The position numbers were made by a program, and so were the translations under genes. Source: Cryobacterium sp. BB307 (GTDB lineage: Bacteria > Actinomycetota > Actinomycetes > Actinomycetales > Microbacteriaceae). From it: DNA of 64,000 nucleotides. The stretch covers positions 62,001 to 126,000 of the forward strand of contig NZ_JAANZA010000001.1 in NCBI RefSeq assembly GCF_012274275.1, in the 5' to 3' direction. Numbering within the stretch: the first letter of the stretch is position 1; every line of letters starts with the position of its first letter. The notes beneath the pieces were generated by a model. That model saw only the letters and a list, made by a program, of their open reading frames with translations. It was not told where the DNA came from and did no database searches. Positions 17,154-26,489 of this stretch are shown here, one piece after another.

Positions 17154-18650
17154 TCAGCCGGCGAGGGTCACGTTCGCCGGCAGGTTCGGCACACTGAGCG
17201 GTCGCATCAGGTCCGCAACGAGCGGGTCGCCCGTTCTCGTGAGCTTGTTGGGCACTCCGCTTCCGTCGGAGCCGGCGATCGGGCTGCTCTCATCGATGGC
17301 CTGCACCAGTTCGAGTGACCCCACACCGCTCGGCACCGCAGTCGCGACAAGCGAGAAACTGCCGTCAGCTGCGATGGAGGTCGTCGCGTAGATCTGGCCG
17401 GCTGCCTGCAGCGACACTCTGGCACCCGGGGTGCCGGTGCCCGCCAGCGAGATGTCGGCGCCGACCACTCCGCCTGGCGCACTGTGCGCTGGCGGCGGCG
17501 CGTCGGATCCGGTCAAGGTGTCGATCACTCCCCCGACCAACCGTTCCAGGTCCGGAACGGCGCTCGGGTCGACCGCCGGGACGTCCGACTGGGCCGGCGC
17601 CTGGTCGCGCACGATCTCCGGCACCTCGACCAGCTCGGTGTTGGGCGCCTCCGCGCTGACCGGGGGCGGTGGCTCCTCCGCGGGCGGCTCTGCCGTGACA
17701 CCAGCTGCAACACCGGCGAACATCGCCACTCCGCCGGCAATCGGCGCCATCACCGTCGTGACGAACGACGACGCAGCGCTCGGGGCGGCCGCGGCGGCGG
17801 ATGCTGCGGCATCCGGAATGAACAGCTCGGCGGCCGAATCCGGGATGTGCGCCGACCGGCCCGCGCCGAACGCGGCGAGCATGCTCCCGCCGACCACACC
17901 CCCGAGCGTGAGCGGAAGCAGCACCACGGCGAGGCGTGCGCTGATGTCCTCGACTTCCTCCGCCACGATCCCGCAGCGCGCGCAGGACGCGATGTGGTCG
18001 TCGAAGCGTTTGCGGTCGCGTGCACCGAGCCCGTCCCGCGACCGGTCGCCGATGCGGGCCGAAACCCACCGGCACTCCCGGGTGACGCCCGCGTGGCTGA
18101 CGTGCGCTTGCAGCCACGCGCGGCGCAGCCCCTCGCGGGCGCGGTAGGCGAGAGCTGCGACACTGTTCGCGTTCATACCCAGGTAGGGCGCGACCTGGTG
18201 CGGGTCGAGACCTTCGACCTCGGTGTACCAGAGCACCGCCTGCCAGCGCGCCGGCAGCGCGCCGAACGCCCGCGCGGTCAGCGACCTGTCGAGCTCCAGC
18301 GACGGGTCATCGGGCAGAATCGGTTCGGCCACCGCGTCAAGGTCGGGAACCTGAACCGCCCGGTCTGCGCTTCCCCAGCGGGCGGCGAGATTCCGGATGA
18401 CGGTGTACAGGTAGGGGCGGAATGCGCCGGTCGGGCCACCGCCGGCGCGGACCTGCTCGTAGATGCGCAGGTACGCCTCGGAGACCAGATCGTCGGCATC
18501 GAGGCTGGTGGTGAATTCACCGGCGACCCGGCGTGCGGCGGTGGCGTGGCGACGCCAGAGTTCAGCGAACGCGCGCGAATTGCCGCTGCGGGAGCGTAGG
18601 ACGAGAGCCTCGTCCGACGCCTCCCCCTCTTTTCTTCCCCTGATCCCCAC
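17154..18650 (-). CDS. ECF-type sigma factor fused to zinc-finger anti-sigma, membrane segment and Ig-like tail
   Basis: 498 aa. Residues about 26-92 are sigma region 2 (FAELWRRHATAARRVA ... DADDLVSEAYLRIYEQVR ... YLYTVIRNLAAR); about 122-178 are region 4 with a YLGMNANSVAALAYRAREGLRR helix-turn-helix. Then follows a zinc anti-sigma pattern C193-x25-H219-x3-C223-x2-C226, a hydrophobic segment at about 239-262, an Ala-rich stretch with a second hydrophobic segment at about 295-320, a Pro/Glu-rich linker, and a C-terminal part (ADISLAGTGTPGARVSLQAAG) like bacterial Ig-like repeats. Start GTG 18650 has GGAGG at 6 nt. A sigma factor tethered to the membrane in one chain would have to be released or act in situ; no separate anti-sigma gene is adjacent. 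Confidence 0.82.
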   Translation of the reverse strand: MGIRGRKEGEASDEALVLRSRSGNSRAFAELWRRHATAARRVAGEFTTSLDADDLVSEAYLRIYEQVRAGGGPTGAFRPYLYTVIRNLAARWGSADRAVQVPDLDAVAEPILPDDPSLELDRSLTARAFGALPARWQAVLWYTEVEGLDPHQVAPYLGMNANSVAALAYRAREGLRRAWLQAHVSHAGVTRECRWVSARIGDRSRDGLGARDRKRFDDHIASCARCGIVAEEVEDISARLAVVLLPLTLGGVVGGSMLAAFGAGRSAHIPDSAAELFIPDAAASAAAAAPSAASSFVTTVMAPIAGGVAMFAGVAAGVTAEPPAEEPPPPVSAEAPNTELVEVPEIVRDQAPAQSDVPAVDPSAVPDLERLVGGVIDTLTGSDAPPPAHSAPGGVVGADISLAGTGTPGARVSLQAAGQIYATTSIAADGSFSLVATAVPSGVGSLELVQAIDESSPIAGSDGSGVPNKLTRTGDPLVADLMRPLSVPNLPANVTLAG

Positions 18651-18767
18651 GTAAGGCCTCCGGCAATTCACGGGTAAGCGAGTCGTCGGACTGACCTCAA
18701 TCGTCCGCTGGATCGGCCCGGGAGTCCATACCCCCAATTCGACCCCCCGATGGGGGAGACTGGTGCC

Positions 18768-19853
18768 GTGGCGAGCGGGCTGGGTGAGCGGGCGAAGCGG
18801 GCCGTCGAATGGGCGAAGCAACTGCGCCCGGTACGGGTGTTCGTTCACTTCATCGAGTTCCGCGGGCCGCTGATGGCCGCGGGCCTGGCCTTCCACGGCA
18901 TCTTCGCGACGTTCGCGGCGATCTGGGTGGCGTTCGCGAGCGCCGGGCTGTTCATCGAAGCCAATCCGGAGCTCAGGGACGCCCTGTTCGACATCATCGA
19001 TGCGTCGGTGCCTGGACTGCTTGAGTGGAACGGGCCGGGTGCGGTGGACACGCAAGTGCTGCTCGAGGCGCAGATTCTGGGCTGGACCGGCCTGATCGCC
19101 GCCGTCGGTCTCCTCATCACGGCACTGAACTGGCTTGCCGCTGCGCGTGACGCGGTGCGCGCCCTGTTCGACCTGCCCAACCAGGAACTCAACTTCTTCC
19201 TCCTCAAGCTCAAAGACGCCGGCCTCGCCGTCGCATTCGGCATCGCGCTCGTGATCTCGTCCGGGCTCTCGGTGTTCAGCACCGCGGCCCTGGACACCAT
19301 GCTCGGCTGGCTCGGCATCCCCACGGACTCGCCAGTCGCATCCGTCGCCGTGCGCGTTATCGGTCTCCTGCTCATGCTCAGTCTCGACACGGTCGTGCTC
19401 GCCGCGCTTTTCCGGGTGATGTCGGGGCTTGTCATCCCAGCAAGGCGGCTGTTCGCTGGGGCGCTGATCGGCGCGGTCGGACTCGGCGTGCTCAAGGTGC
19501 TCGGAACGGTGCTGCTCGGCGGGGCGACCCGCAACCCGCTGCTCGCATCCTTCGCTGCGATCATCGGTCTGCTGATCTGGTTCAACCTGGTGTGCTCGGT
19601 CATTCTGCTCGCGGCGTCCTGGATCTCGGTCGGGATGACCGATGTCGGGCTCATCGCCGACCCGCACGTCGCGGCCGAGCGCAAGGAGGCGGCTCGACGC
19701 GAACGGGAGCTCATTGCGCGGCAGCTCGAGGCGGAGCATCGTCGACGTCATGGTCGGCTGTGGCGGCTGTTCCATCCCGGGCGGCGCGACGAGCCGGATG
19801 CGAGGGACGGCCTCGCTGCGGCGGCGGACGAGCGCGTCGGGGGCGATCGGTAG
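18768..19853 (+). CDS. YihY/BrkB family inner membrane protein
   Basis: 361 aa with about six hydrophobic segments and a long basic C-terminal tail (KEAARRERELIARQLEAEHRRRHGR). FRGPLMAAGLAFHGIFATFAAIW at the N-terminal helix is the UPF0761/BrkB pattern. I choose GTG 18768 because GGGGGAG lies 9-10 nt upstream; the ATG at 18750 has no such site. Function of the family is not settled (once mislabelled ribonuclease BN). Divergent from the sigma gene and followed after 10 nt by xthA. Confidence 0.85.
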   Translation: MASGLGERAKRAVEWAKQLRPVRVFVHFIEFRGPLMAAGLAFHGIFATFAAIWVAFASAGLFIEANPELRDALFDIIDASVPGLLEWNGPGAVDTQVLLEAQILGWTGLIAAVGLLITALNWLAAARDAVRALFDLPNQELNFFLLKLKDAGLAVAFGIALVISSGLSVFSTAALDTMLGWLGIPTDSPVASVAVRVIGLLLMLSLDTVVLAALFRVMSGLVIPARRLFAGALIGAVGLGVLKVLGTVLLGGATRNPLLASFAAIIGLLIWFNLVCSVILLAASWISVGMTDVGLIADPHVAAERKEAARRERELIARQLEAEHRRRHGRLWRLFHPGRRDEPDARDGLAAAADERVGGDR

Positions 19854-19856
19854 GCT
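19851..19856 (+). promoter_or_regulatory. -10 element for leaderless xthA mRNA
   Basis: TAGGCT overlapping the YihY stop codon, 7 nt before ATG 19864. Suggests xthA has its own leaderless transcript. Confidence 0.4.
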
Positions 19857-19863
19857 GGAATGC

Positions 19864-20697
19864 ATGCCTCAACCCCTCCGCATTGCCAGTGTCAACGTCA
19901 ACGGGGTTCGAGCGGCTTTCCGCAAGGGCATGGGCGACTGGCTCGAAAATCGTGGGGTCGACATCCTCGCGCTGCAGGAGGTTCGCGCCTCCAGCGATGA
20001 CCTTGAGAACCTGCTCGGCAGCGAATGGGACATCCTGCACGACCCGGCCACCGCGAAGGGCCGCGCGGGTGTCGCGCTGGCCAGCCGGCACAGGGCGAGC
20101 ATCCACCGGGTCGACCTGGGGCATCCGGATTTCGACACCGCGGGCCGCTGGCTCGAGGCCGACTACGAGGTCGACGGCAGCGTCATCACGGTCGTCAGCA
20201 CCTACGTGCACTCCGGCGAGGTCGGCACCCCGAAGCAGGACGACAAGTACAAGTTTCTCGACGCGATGACCGCGCGGATGCCGGAGCTGGCCAGGCATTC
20301 CGAGCACGCGGTCGTGCTGGGTGACCTGAACGTCGGGCACCGCACACTGGACATCCGGAACTGGAAGGCGAACCAGAAGAACGCCGGGTTCCTTCCGGAA
20401 GAGCGCGCCTACTTCGACCGCATTCTCGGCGCTGAGGACCACCCGCGGTACAACGCGGGCGCCGGACTCGGCTGGGTCGACGTCGGCCGCAAGTGGGCGG
20501 GCGAGGTCGAAGGCCCGTACTCCTGGTGGAGCTGGCGCGGCAAGGCGTTCGACAACGACTCCGGCTGGCGCATCGACTACCAGCTGGCGACACTGCCGCT
20601 CGCGGAGAAGACCGTCGGCTACTCGATCGACCGCGCCGCCGCGTGGGACGAGCGATGGTCGGACCACGCTCCCGTCGTGGCCGACTACGCCATCTGA
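19864..20697 (+). CDS. xthA: Exodeoxyribonuclease III
   Basis: 277 aa AP endonuclease/3'-5' exonuclease of base excision repair. The endonuclease/exonuclease/phosphatase motifs appear in order: SVNVNGVRAA, LQEVR (metal Glu), GDLNVGH (catalytic Asp/Asn), RIDYQL and WSDHAPV (catalytic Asp-His). Start ATG 19864; the other nearby ATG at 19859 is out of frame. Intact and full length. Confidence 0.95.
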   Translation: MPQPLRIASVNVNGVRAAFRKGMGDWLENRGVDILALQEVRASSDDLENLLGSEWDILHDPATAKGRAGVALASRHRASIHRVDLGHPDFDTAGRWLEADYEVDGSVITVVSTYVHSGEVGTPKQDDKYKFLDAMTARMPELARHSEHAVVLGDLNVGHRTLDIRNWKANQKNAGFLPEERAYFDRILGAEDHPRYNAGAGLGWVDVGRKWAGEVEGPYSWWSWRGKAFDNDSGWRIDYQLATLPLAEKTVGYSIDRAAAWDERWSDHAPVVADYAI

Positions 20698-20744
20698 GCC
20701 ACATCGCAGCACGGCACCGCTGAGTGAAGCCACGCGCGCACAGC

Positions 20745-20804
20745 CTCGAGGGGTCAGAAACAGCCCCTCCCGCCGCCCACGAAGGCCCCTTGCGACCCCT
20801 CGGG
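20745..20804. repeat. Palindrome family B, copy 1
   Basis: Outer arms CGAGGGGTC/GACCCCTCG enclose about 38 nt that form a weaker inner stem. It lies between xthA and trpS on the plus strand, about 50 nt after the xthA stop, and may terminate xthA transcription. Related copies at 33377-33432, 33526-33582 and 36970-37026. Confidence 0.7.
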
Positions 20805-20847
20805 CTATCGGCCGCGGCCCTGCACGAAACAACTTCCCAACACCTGA

Positions 20848-21864
<1,017 letters not shown>

Positions 21865-21866
21865 GC

Positions 21867-22412
21867 GTGGAGCCGTTCGACCTGACCGCAGGGCCGCTCG
21901 TGCTGGACCAGCCGACGCGCGCCGACGTGCCGCTGATCACCGAGTACTGCCAGGATCCGCTCTTCGAGGCGTTCATGACGCTGCCGTGGCCGTACGAGCC
22001 GAAGCACGCCGAGTTCTTCGTGGACGAGTTCGTGCCGCGCGGCTGGTCGAGCGACACCGAAGTGACGTGGGCGCTCCGGCGTGATGGGGAGTTCCTCGGC
22101 GTCGTGGGCCTTCGCAAGAACACGATGATCGGCTTCTGGCTTGGCGCCCCGCACCGCGGTTCCGGCTACACGCCGCTCGCGGTGAACGCGGTCGTCGACT
22201 GGGCGTTCGAGTCGGGCTGGGTGCCCGAGGTGCGCTGGGAGGCGATCGTCGGCAACACGGCGTCGCTCGCGGTCGCGCGGAAGGCCGGCTTCACGTACAC
22301 GGGCGTCGAGTCGGCCATGGTGACCGGTCGCGACGGCTCGCATCCGGATTCCTGGCAGGCCGTACTCCGGCCCACCGACTCCCGCTCGCCGAAAACCGGC
22401 TGGCCCGCTTAA
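21867..22412 (+). CDS. GNAT family N-acetyltransferase, RimJ/RimL-like
   Basis: 181 aa from GTG 21867, translationally coupled to trpS. The acetyl-CoA segment appears as GFWLGAPHRGSGYTPLAVNAVVDWAF, and the late NTASLAVARKAGFTYTG is typical of RimJ/RimL-type transferases. Substrate unknown. Confidence 0.85.
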   Translation: MEPFDLTAGPLVLDQPTRADVPLITEYCQDPLFEAFMTLPWPYEPKHAEFFVDEFVPRGWSSDTEVTWALRRDGEFLGVVGLRKNTMIGFWLGAPHRGSGYTPLAVNAVVDWAFESGWVPEVRWEAIVGNTASLAVARKAGFTYTGVESAMVTGRDGSHPDSWQAVLRPTDSRSPKTGWPA

Positions 22413-22494
22413 CCGTGTCAAGGAGATTCGGCGCCCGATCACCCCGGTTGACTGAAATTCGGCTCTCAAACCGCAGGTTTCCTTGAAACGGGTT
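22411..22494. repeat. Long-range dyad just before the rib promoter
   Basis: AACCGTGTCAAGGA at 22411-22424 faces TCCTTGAAACGGGTT at about 22480-22494, complementary with small offsets, 55 nt apart. It may close a hairpin at the end of trpS-GNAT transcription or be a small mobile-type element. Confidence 0.45.
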
Positions 22495-22541
22495 AGTCGC
22501 CTTCGGGGGGAGCGGGAATAGTTTCGCACTGGGTGCGTTTG

Positions 22542-22547
22542 TATACT
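22542..22547 (+). promoter_or_regulatory. -10 box of the rib operon promoter
   Basis: TATACT, placed 6-7 nt before the first base of the FMN riboswitch, as expected if the transcript begins with the aptamer. The best -35 at 17-bp spacing is TAGTTT (22519-22524), weak. Confidence 0.6.
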
Positions 22548-22552
22548 CGAAG

Positions 22553-22704
22553 CACGTGCTCCGGGGTCGGTGAAAGTCCGAACCGGCGGTTACAGTCCGC
22601 GACCCGCGACTTGGCGCAAACCAAGAAGCGGTTGAGCTGGTGAAATTCCAGCACCGACGGTAATGGGATGGCGACATTCCTCAGTCCGGATGGGAGGTGC
22701 ACGC
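22553..22704 (+). ncRNA. FMN riboswitch (RFN element)
   Basis: The conserved RFN blocks are present in order: CGGGGTCGGTGAAAGTCC, GAACCGGCGGT, CAGTCCGCGAC, a variable arm, GAGCTGGTGAAATTCCAGC, ACCGACGGTAATGG, and CAGTCCGGATGGGAGGTGC, with flanking sequences that close the P1 helix. It senses FMN and shuts down the ribDEBAH operon. Two small hairpins follow (22704-22727 and 22730-22745) and may be the expression platform; the ribD ribosome binding site lies 40 nt further on. Confidence 0.96.
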
Positions 22705-22791
22705 GCGAACGCCCAAAAGCGGTCGCGTTGTCGGCATTCGCCGACCATTCCCGGGGCTCGTCTCTTGACTTACAGGGACTAGAGGGACCGG

Positions 22792-23886
22792 ATGATCGAC
22801 CACACGACCGAGCGAGCTATGCGGCACGCATTGACTCTCGCCGCGCGCGGTCCGCGCCCCGGCGTGAACCCCCAGGTCGGCTGCGTCATCATCTCCCCCA
22901 CCGGCGACATTCTGGCCGAGGGCTGGCACCGCGGCGCCGGTACCCCGCACGCCGAGGCGGACGCCCTCGCGAAACTGTCCCCCGGGCAGGCCCGCGGTGC
23001 GACCGCCATCGTCACTCTCGAACCGTGCAACCACACCGGCCTGACCGGGCCGTGCACCGAGGCACTCGCCAACGCCGGCGTCGCCCGCGTCATCTACTCG
23101 GTTTCCGACCCGAACCCGGTTGCGAGCGGCGGCAGCGACCGGCTCCGCGCAGCCGGCGTCGAGGTCGAGGGCGGACTGCTCGTAGATGAGGTCGGCGAGT
23201 TCATGCACCGCTGGCTCACCGCGGTGCGCACCGGCCGGCCGTTCGTCACACTCAAGTGGGCGGCGAGCCTGGACGGACGCACCGCCGCCGCCGACGGCAC
23301 CAGCCAGTGGATCACCGGCGCAGCCGCCCGCCAGCGCGTGCACGAGCAACGCGCCGCCCACGACGCGATCGTCGTCGGCATCGGCACCGTGCTCGCCGAC
23401 AACCCATCGCTCACCGCACGCGGCGATGCGGGCGAGTTCCTGGCCGAGCAGCCGATCCCGGTTGTGGTCGGCGAGCGAATGATCCCGGAAGACGCGCGCG
23501 TGCTGCAGCACCCGCGCGACGTGCTGCACTTCCCCGGCCATGACCTCGAGGTGATGCTGCGCGAACTGTTCACCGCAGGCATCCGCTCGGCGTACGTCGA
23601 GGGCGGGCCGACACTCGCCAGCGCATTCGTGGCAGCCGGGCTGGTCGACGAGTACGCGGTATTCATCGCGCCGGTGCTGATCGGCGGCCCGCGGGTCGCA
23701 ATCGGCGACATCGGCGCCTCCACCCTCGGCGAGGCCCGGCGGCTGCAGTTGAGGGAGATCGAGCAGCTGGGCGAGGACATGCTGATGGTGGCGCGGCCGG
23801 GTCTCGACAGGCTCGACCACCGAGGGGGTCTCGACCACCAGGAACGACTCGAGCAGCAAGACGAAGCCAACAAGGAAGGCAACTGA
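22792..23886 (+). CDS. ribD: Bifunctional diaminohydroxyphosphoribosylaminopyrimidine deaminase / 5-amino-6-(5-phosphoribosylamino)uracil reductase
   Basis: 364 aa. The N-terminal deaminase domain has zinc motifs HAEADAL and EPCNHTGLTGPC; the C-terminal reductase domain (from about 150) has FVTLKWAASLDGRTAAADG and YVEGGPTLASAF. Start ATG 22792 with GAGGGA 4 nt upstream. The last 25-30 residues (RPGLDRLDHRGGLDHQ...) are not part of the enzyme fold: they are encoded by copies of a dispersed repeat GGTCTCGACnnGCTCGACCACCG (23800-23840). ribE follows directly after the stop. Confidence 0.95.
   Translation: MIDHTTERAMRHALTLAARGPRPGVNPQVGCVIISPTGDILAEGWHRGAGTPHAEADALAKLSPGQARGATAIVTLEPCNHTGLTGPCTEALANAGVARVIYSVSDPNPVASGGSDRLRAAGVEVEGGLLVDEVGEFMHRWLTAVRTGRPFVTLKWAASLDGRTAAADGTSQWITGAAARQRVHEQRAAHDAIVVGIGTVLADNPSLTARGDAGEFLAEQPIPVVVGERMIPEDARVLQHPRDVLHFPGHDLEVMLRELFTAGIRSAYVEGGPTLASAFVAAGLVDEYAVFIAPVLIGGPRVAIGDIGASTLGEARRLQLREIEQLGEDMLMVARPGLDRLDHRGGLDHQERLEQQDEANKEGN
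23800..23840 (+). repeat. Repeat family F inside the 3' end of ribD
   Basis: GGTCTCGACAGGCTCGACC and a shortened second copy GGTCTCGACCACC lie in frame in the ribD tail. Similar units occur at the 3' end of the GntR gene (54467-54490) and as an inverted pair at 58727-58776. Confidence 0.7.
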
Positions 23887-24492
23887 GTGTTCACCGGAAT
23901 TATCGAAGAGCAGGGCGAGATCCTCGCGTGGGAGCCCTCGGGCGACGCCGCCCGCATCACGGTGCGCGCACCGCTGGCGGTGTCGGATGCCGGTCACGGC
24001 GACTCGATCTCGGTCTCCGGGGTGTGCCTGACCGTGATCGACCAGGGCGCCGACTGGTTCACCGCCGACGTCATGGCGGAGACCATCCGGATGAGCACCC
24101 TCAAGCAGCCCCAACCAGGCGACCGCGTCAACATCGAGCGCGCAGCCGCGCTCGGCGACCGACTCGGCGGGCACATCGTGCAGGGCCACATCGACGGCAC
24201 CGCCGAACTGCTCACCATCACCGACGGCAGCGCCTGGCGCGTCCTGCGCTTCAGCCTCGATTCGGAACTCGCACCGCTGGTCGCCCGTAAGGGCTCCATC
24301 GCCCTCGACGGCATCTCACTCACCGTGAGCGACGTCGGCGACGACTGGTTCGAAGTCTCCCTGATCCCCGAAACCCTCACCGCCACCTCGCTCGGCACCA
24401 AGAAGCCCGGCGAGAAGGTCAATCTGGAAACGGACATCGTCGCGCGTCAGGTGCAGCGGATGCTCCAGTTCACCGAAAGGACTCAGCCATGA
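23887..24492 (+). CDS. ribE: Riboflavin synthase, alpha subunit
   Basis: 201 aa. Begins MFTGIIEEQGE (GTG start), the absolutely conserved N terminus of the family, and contains two internally similar lumazine-binding halves, each with a GDSISVSGVCLTV / GSIALDGISLTV block; GGHIVQGHIDGTA is also diagnostic. Dismutates 6,7-dimethyl-8-ribityllumazine to riboflavin. Starts at the base after ribD stops; overlaps ribBA by 4 bp. Confidence 0.96.
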   Translation: MFTGIIEEQGEILAWEPSGDAARITVRAPLAVSDAGHGDSISVSGVCLTVIDQGADWFTADVMAETIRMSTLKQPQPGDRVNIERAAALGDRLGGHIVQGHIDGTAELLTITDGSAWRVLRFSLDSELAPLVARKGSIALDGISLTVSDVGDDWFEVSLIPETLTATSLGTKKPGEKVNLETDIVARQVQRMLQFTERTQP

Positions 24493-25760
24493 GCCTCGCC
24501 GACATCCCCAGCGCCCTCCGGGAGCTCCGCGCCGGAAAGCCGATCATCGTGATCGATGACGAGGGCCGCGAAAACGAGGGTGACCTCATCATCTCGGCCG
24601 AGCTCGCCAGCCAGGAGTGGATGGCCTTCATAGTCCGCCACACCTCCGGCTTCGTGTGCGCGCCGATGACAAACGAGATCGCCGACCGCCTCGACCTCCC
24701 GATCATGGTGCCCACCAACGAGGACCCGCGCAGCACCAACTACACGATCACGGTGGACGCCTCCGACCGCAACACCACCGGCATCGCCGCCTCCGATCGT
24801 GCACACACCCTCCGGGTTCTCGCCGACCCGGCCTCCACACCGGGCAACCTGCGCCGCCCCGGCCACGTCATCCCGTTGCGCGCGGTTGACGGCGGCGTGC
24901 GCGAACGCGACGGCCACACCGAGGCATCCGTCGACCTGATGAAGCTCGCCGGGCTGCACCCTGTGGCCGCGATCGCCGAGATCGTGCAGGACGATGGCGA
25001 GATGATGCGCCTGCCCGCTCTGCTGCAGTTCGGCGAGCGCGAGGGGCTCGTGGTCGTCACCATCGCCGAGCTGATCGAGTACCTCAACGCCCACGGCGAG
25101 GGCATCGTCGACGAAGCCACCAGTATCCCGGAGTCCGGACGCGTCATCTTCGAGGTGGAGACCAACGTGCCCACCATCCACGGCATGTTCCGGATGCGCG
25201 CCTACCGTGACCGGGTCACCGGCGCCGACCATGTCGCCATCATCGCCGGCGAGCTGGGCGCGAACCCGTTCGTCCGGGTGCACTCGGAGTGCCTGACCGG
25301 TGAGGCATTCGGCTCCATGAAGTGCGAGTGTGGGCCGCAACTCGACACAGCGCTCGAGCACATCCAGCGCGAGGGCGGCATTGTCATCTACCTCCGCGGC
25401 CACGAGGGACGCGGCATTGGGCTGGTCAACAAGCTCAAGGCCTACAAGCTGCAAGAGCAGGGCCTCGACACTCTCGACGCCAACCTGCACCTCGGCCTGC
25501 CTGCCGACTCGCGCGACTACGGCGCTGCCGTCGCGATGCTGGACCACATAGGCGTCGAGTCGGTGCGCCTGCTCACCAACAACCCGGAGAAGGCGCGTCA
25601 ACTGCGCGACCGGGGCATGAACGTCTCTGAGAGCGTTCCGCTGGTCGTCGGCATCGGCGAGCACAACGAGGCCTACTTGGGCACCAAGCGGGATCGCATG
25701 GGACACCTCCTTCCCGAGGACGTCTCTGCCCTTATCGAACTGGAAGGACACCCGTCATGA
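24489..25760 (+). CDS. ribBA: Bifunctional 3,4-dihydroxy-2-butanone-4-phosphate synthase / GTP cyclohydrolase II
   Basis: 423 aa. N-terminal RibB domain with [12 protein letters not shown] (metal site) and HTSGF; C-terminal RibA domain with the zinc cysteines in [14 protein letters not shown] and catalytic [10 protein letters not shown]. It makes both precursors feeding the pathway. ATG 24489 overlaps the ribE stop, and its own stop overlaps ribH, so the last three genes are translationally coupled. Confidence 0.96.
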   Translation: MSLADIPSALRELRAGKPIIVIDDEGRENEGDLIISAELASQEWMAFIVRHTSGFVCAPMTNEIADRLDLPIMVPTNEDPRSTNYTITVDASDRNTTGIAASDRAHTLRVLADPASTPGNLRRPGHVIPLRAVDGGVRERDGHTEASVDLMKLAGLHPVAAIAEIVQDDGEMMRLPALLQFGEREGLVVVTIAELIEYLNAHGEGIVDEATSIPESGRVIFEVETNVPTIHGMFRMRAYRDRVTGADHVAIIAGELGANPFVRVHSECLTGEAFGSMKCECGPQLDTALEHIQREGGIVIYLRGHEGRGIGLVNKLKAYKLQEQGLDTLDANLHLGLPADSRDYGAAVAMLDHIGVESVRLLTNNPEKARQLRDRGMNVSESVPLVVGIGEHNEAYLGTKRDRMGHLLPEDVSALIELEGHPS

Positions 25761-26227
25761 GTGGAGCAGGCACCCCCGACATTGAGGTCGACGGCACCGG
25801 CCTGAAGGTGACCATCGTCGCCGGGCATTGGCACGAAGAGATCACGAACGGGCTGCTTGCCGGTGCGCACCGGGTGCTCGATGCATCCGGGGCAGAGGTC
25901 ACCGAAATCCGCGTCCCTGGCAGCTTCGAGCTGCCGGTCGTCTGCAAGGCGGCGCTGGAGAGCGGCGCGGATGCGGTGGTCGCGTTGGGCGTGATCATCC
26001 GCGGCGGCACACCGCACTTCGAGTACGTGTCCGCGGCGGCGACGGATGGGCTCACTCGCGTCGCGCTCGACACCGGCAAGCCGGTCGGGTTCGGCGTGCT
26101 CACCCTCGATGACGAGCAGCAGGGCATCGACCGTGCTGGCCTGCCCGGCTCACAGGAGGACAAGGGCGCCGAGGCTGCGTCAGCGGCGCTCGCCACGGCG
26201 GTCGCCCTGCGCGAGGTGCGCGCCTAG
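25757..26227 (+). CDS. ribH: 6,7-dimethyl-8-ribityllumazine synthase
   Basis: 156 aa. [16 protein letters not shown] and [17 protein letters not shown] (catalytic histidine region) are standard lumazine synthase motifs. Forms an icosahedral or pentameric assembly that condenses the RibA and RibB products. Final gene of the FMN-controlled operon; a family A palindrome follows 16 nt downstream. Confidence 0.96.
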   Translation: MSGAGTPDIEVDGTGLKVTIVAGHWHEEITNGLLAGAHRVLDASGAEVTEIRVPGSFELPVVCKAALESGADAVVALGVIIRGGTPHFEYVSAAATDGLTRVALDTGKPVGFGVLTLDDEQQGIDRAGLPGSQEDKGAEAASAALATAVALREVRA

Positions 26228-26243
26228 CCATCCCCTCAGGATG

Positions 26244-26302
26244 CGAGCTGCCCACTTCGGCCCCTCCTGGCGCCTGGTTCAGGGGCGAAAGTGGGCAACT
26301 CG
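26244..26302. repeat. Palindrome family A, copy 2 (end of rib operon)
   Basis: Arms CGAGCTGCCCACTTCGGCCCC (26244-26264) and its near complement (26282-26302), with about three mismatches. Positioned as a terminator for the rib operon. Confidence 0.75.
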
Positions 26303-26365
26303 GGCATCGGGTGGTGAACTCATGCCCGCTGTGGGGGCCGAGACGGGGCTCCCATTTCGAGCGGG

Positions 26366-26371
26366 TACACT
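26366..26371 (+). promoter_or_regulatory. Candidate -10 box for the MHS transporter gene
   Basis: TACACT about 120 bp before the proposed start; no clear -35. The remaining spacer to 26489 shows nothing else I can name. Confidence 0.3.
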
Positions 26372-26489
26372 AACCCGGTTGGCCGCCACAAGCGGGCCTT
26401 AACCCGAGCGCCGTTGCCCGAGTCCTCTTATTCGCGCAACTGCGACGGGCTTGGGTGGGCCATTTCCTCGCTCCCCGGAGATCCCTCTT

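Noticed and set aside
18750-18767. ATG 18750 as start of the YihY-type protein
   Set aside because: No ribosome binding site precedes it, whereas GTG 18768 has GGGGGAG at a suitable distance.
26303-26489. Possible tRNA or small RNA before the MHS transporter
   Set aside because: No cloverleaf, no TTC-type arm and no CCA-compatible ends could be folded; only a possible -10 box is seen.
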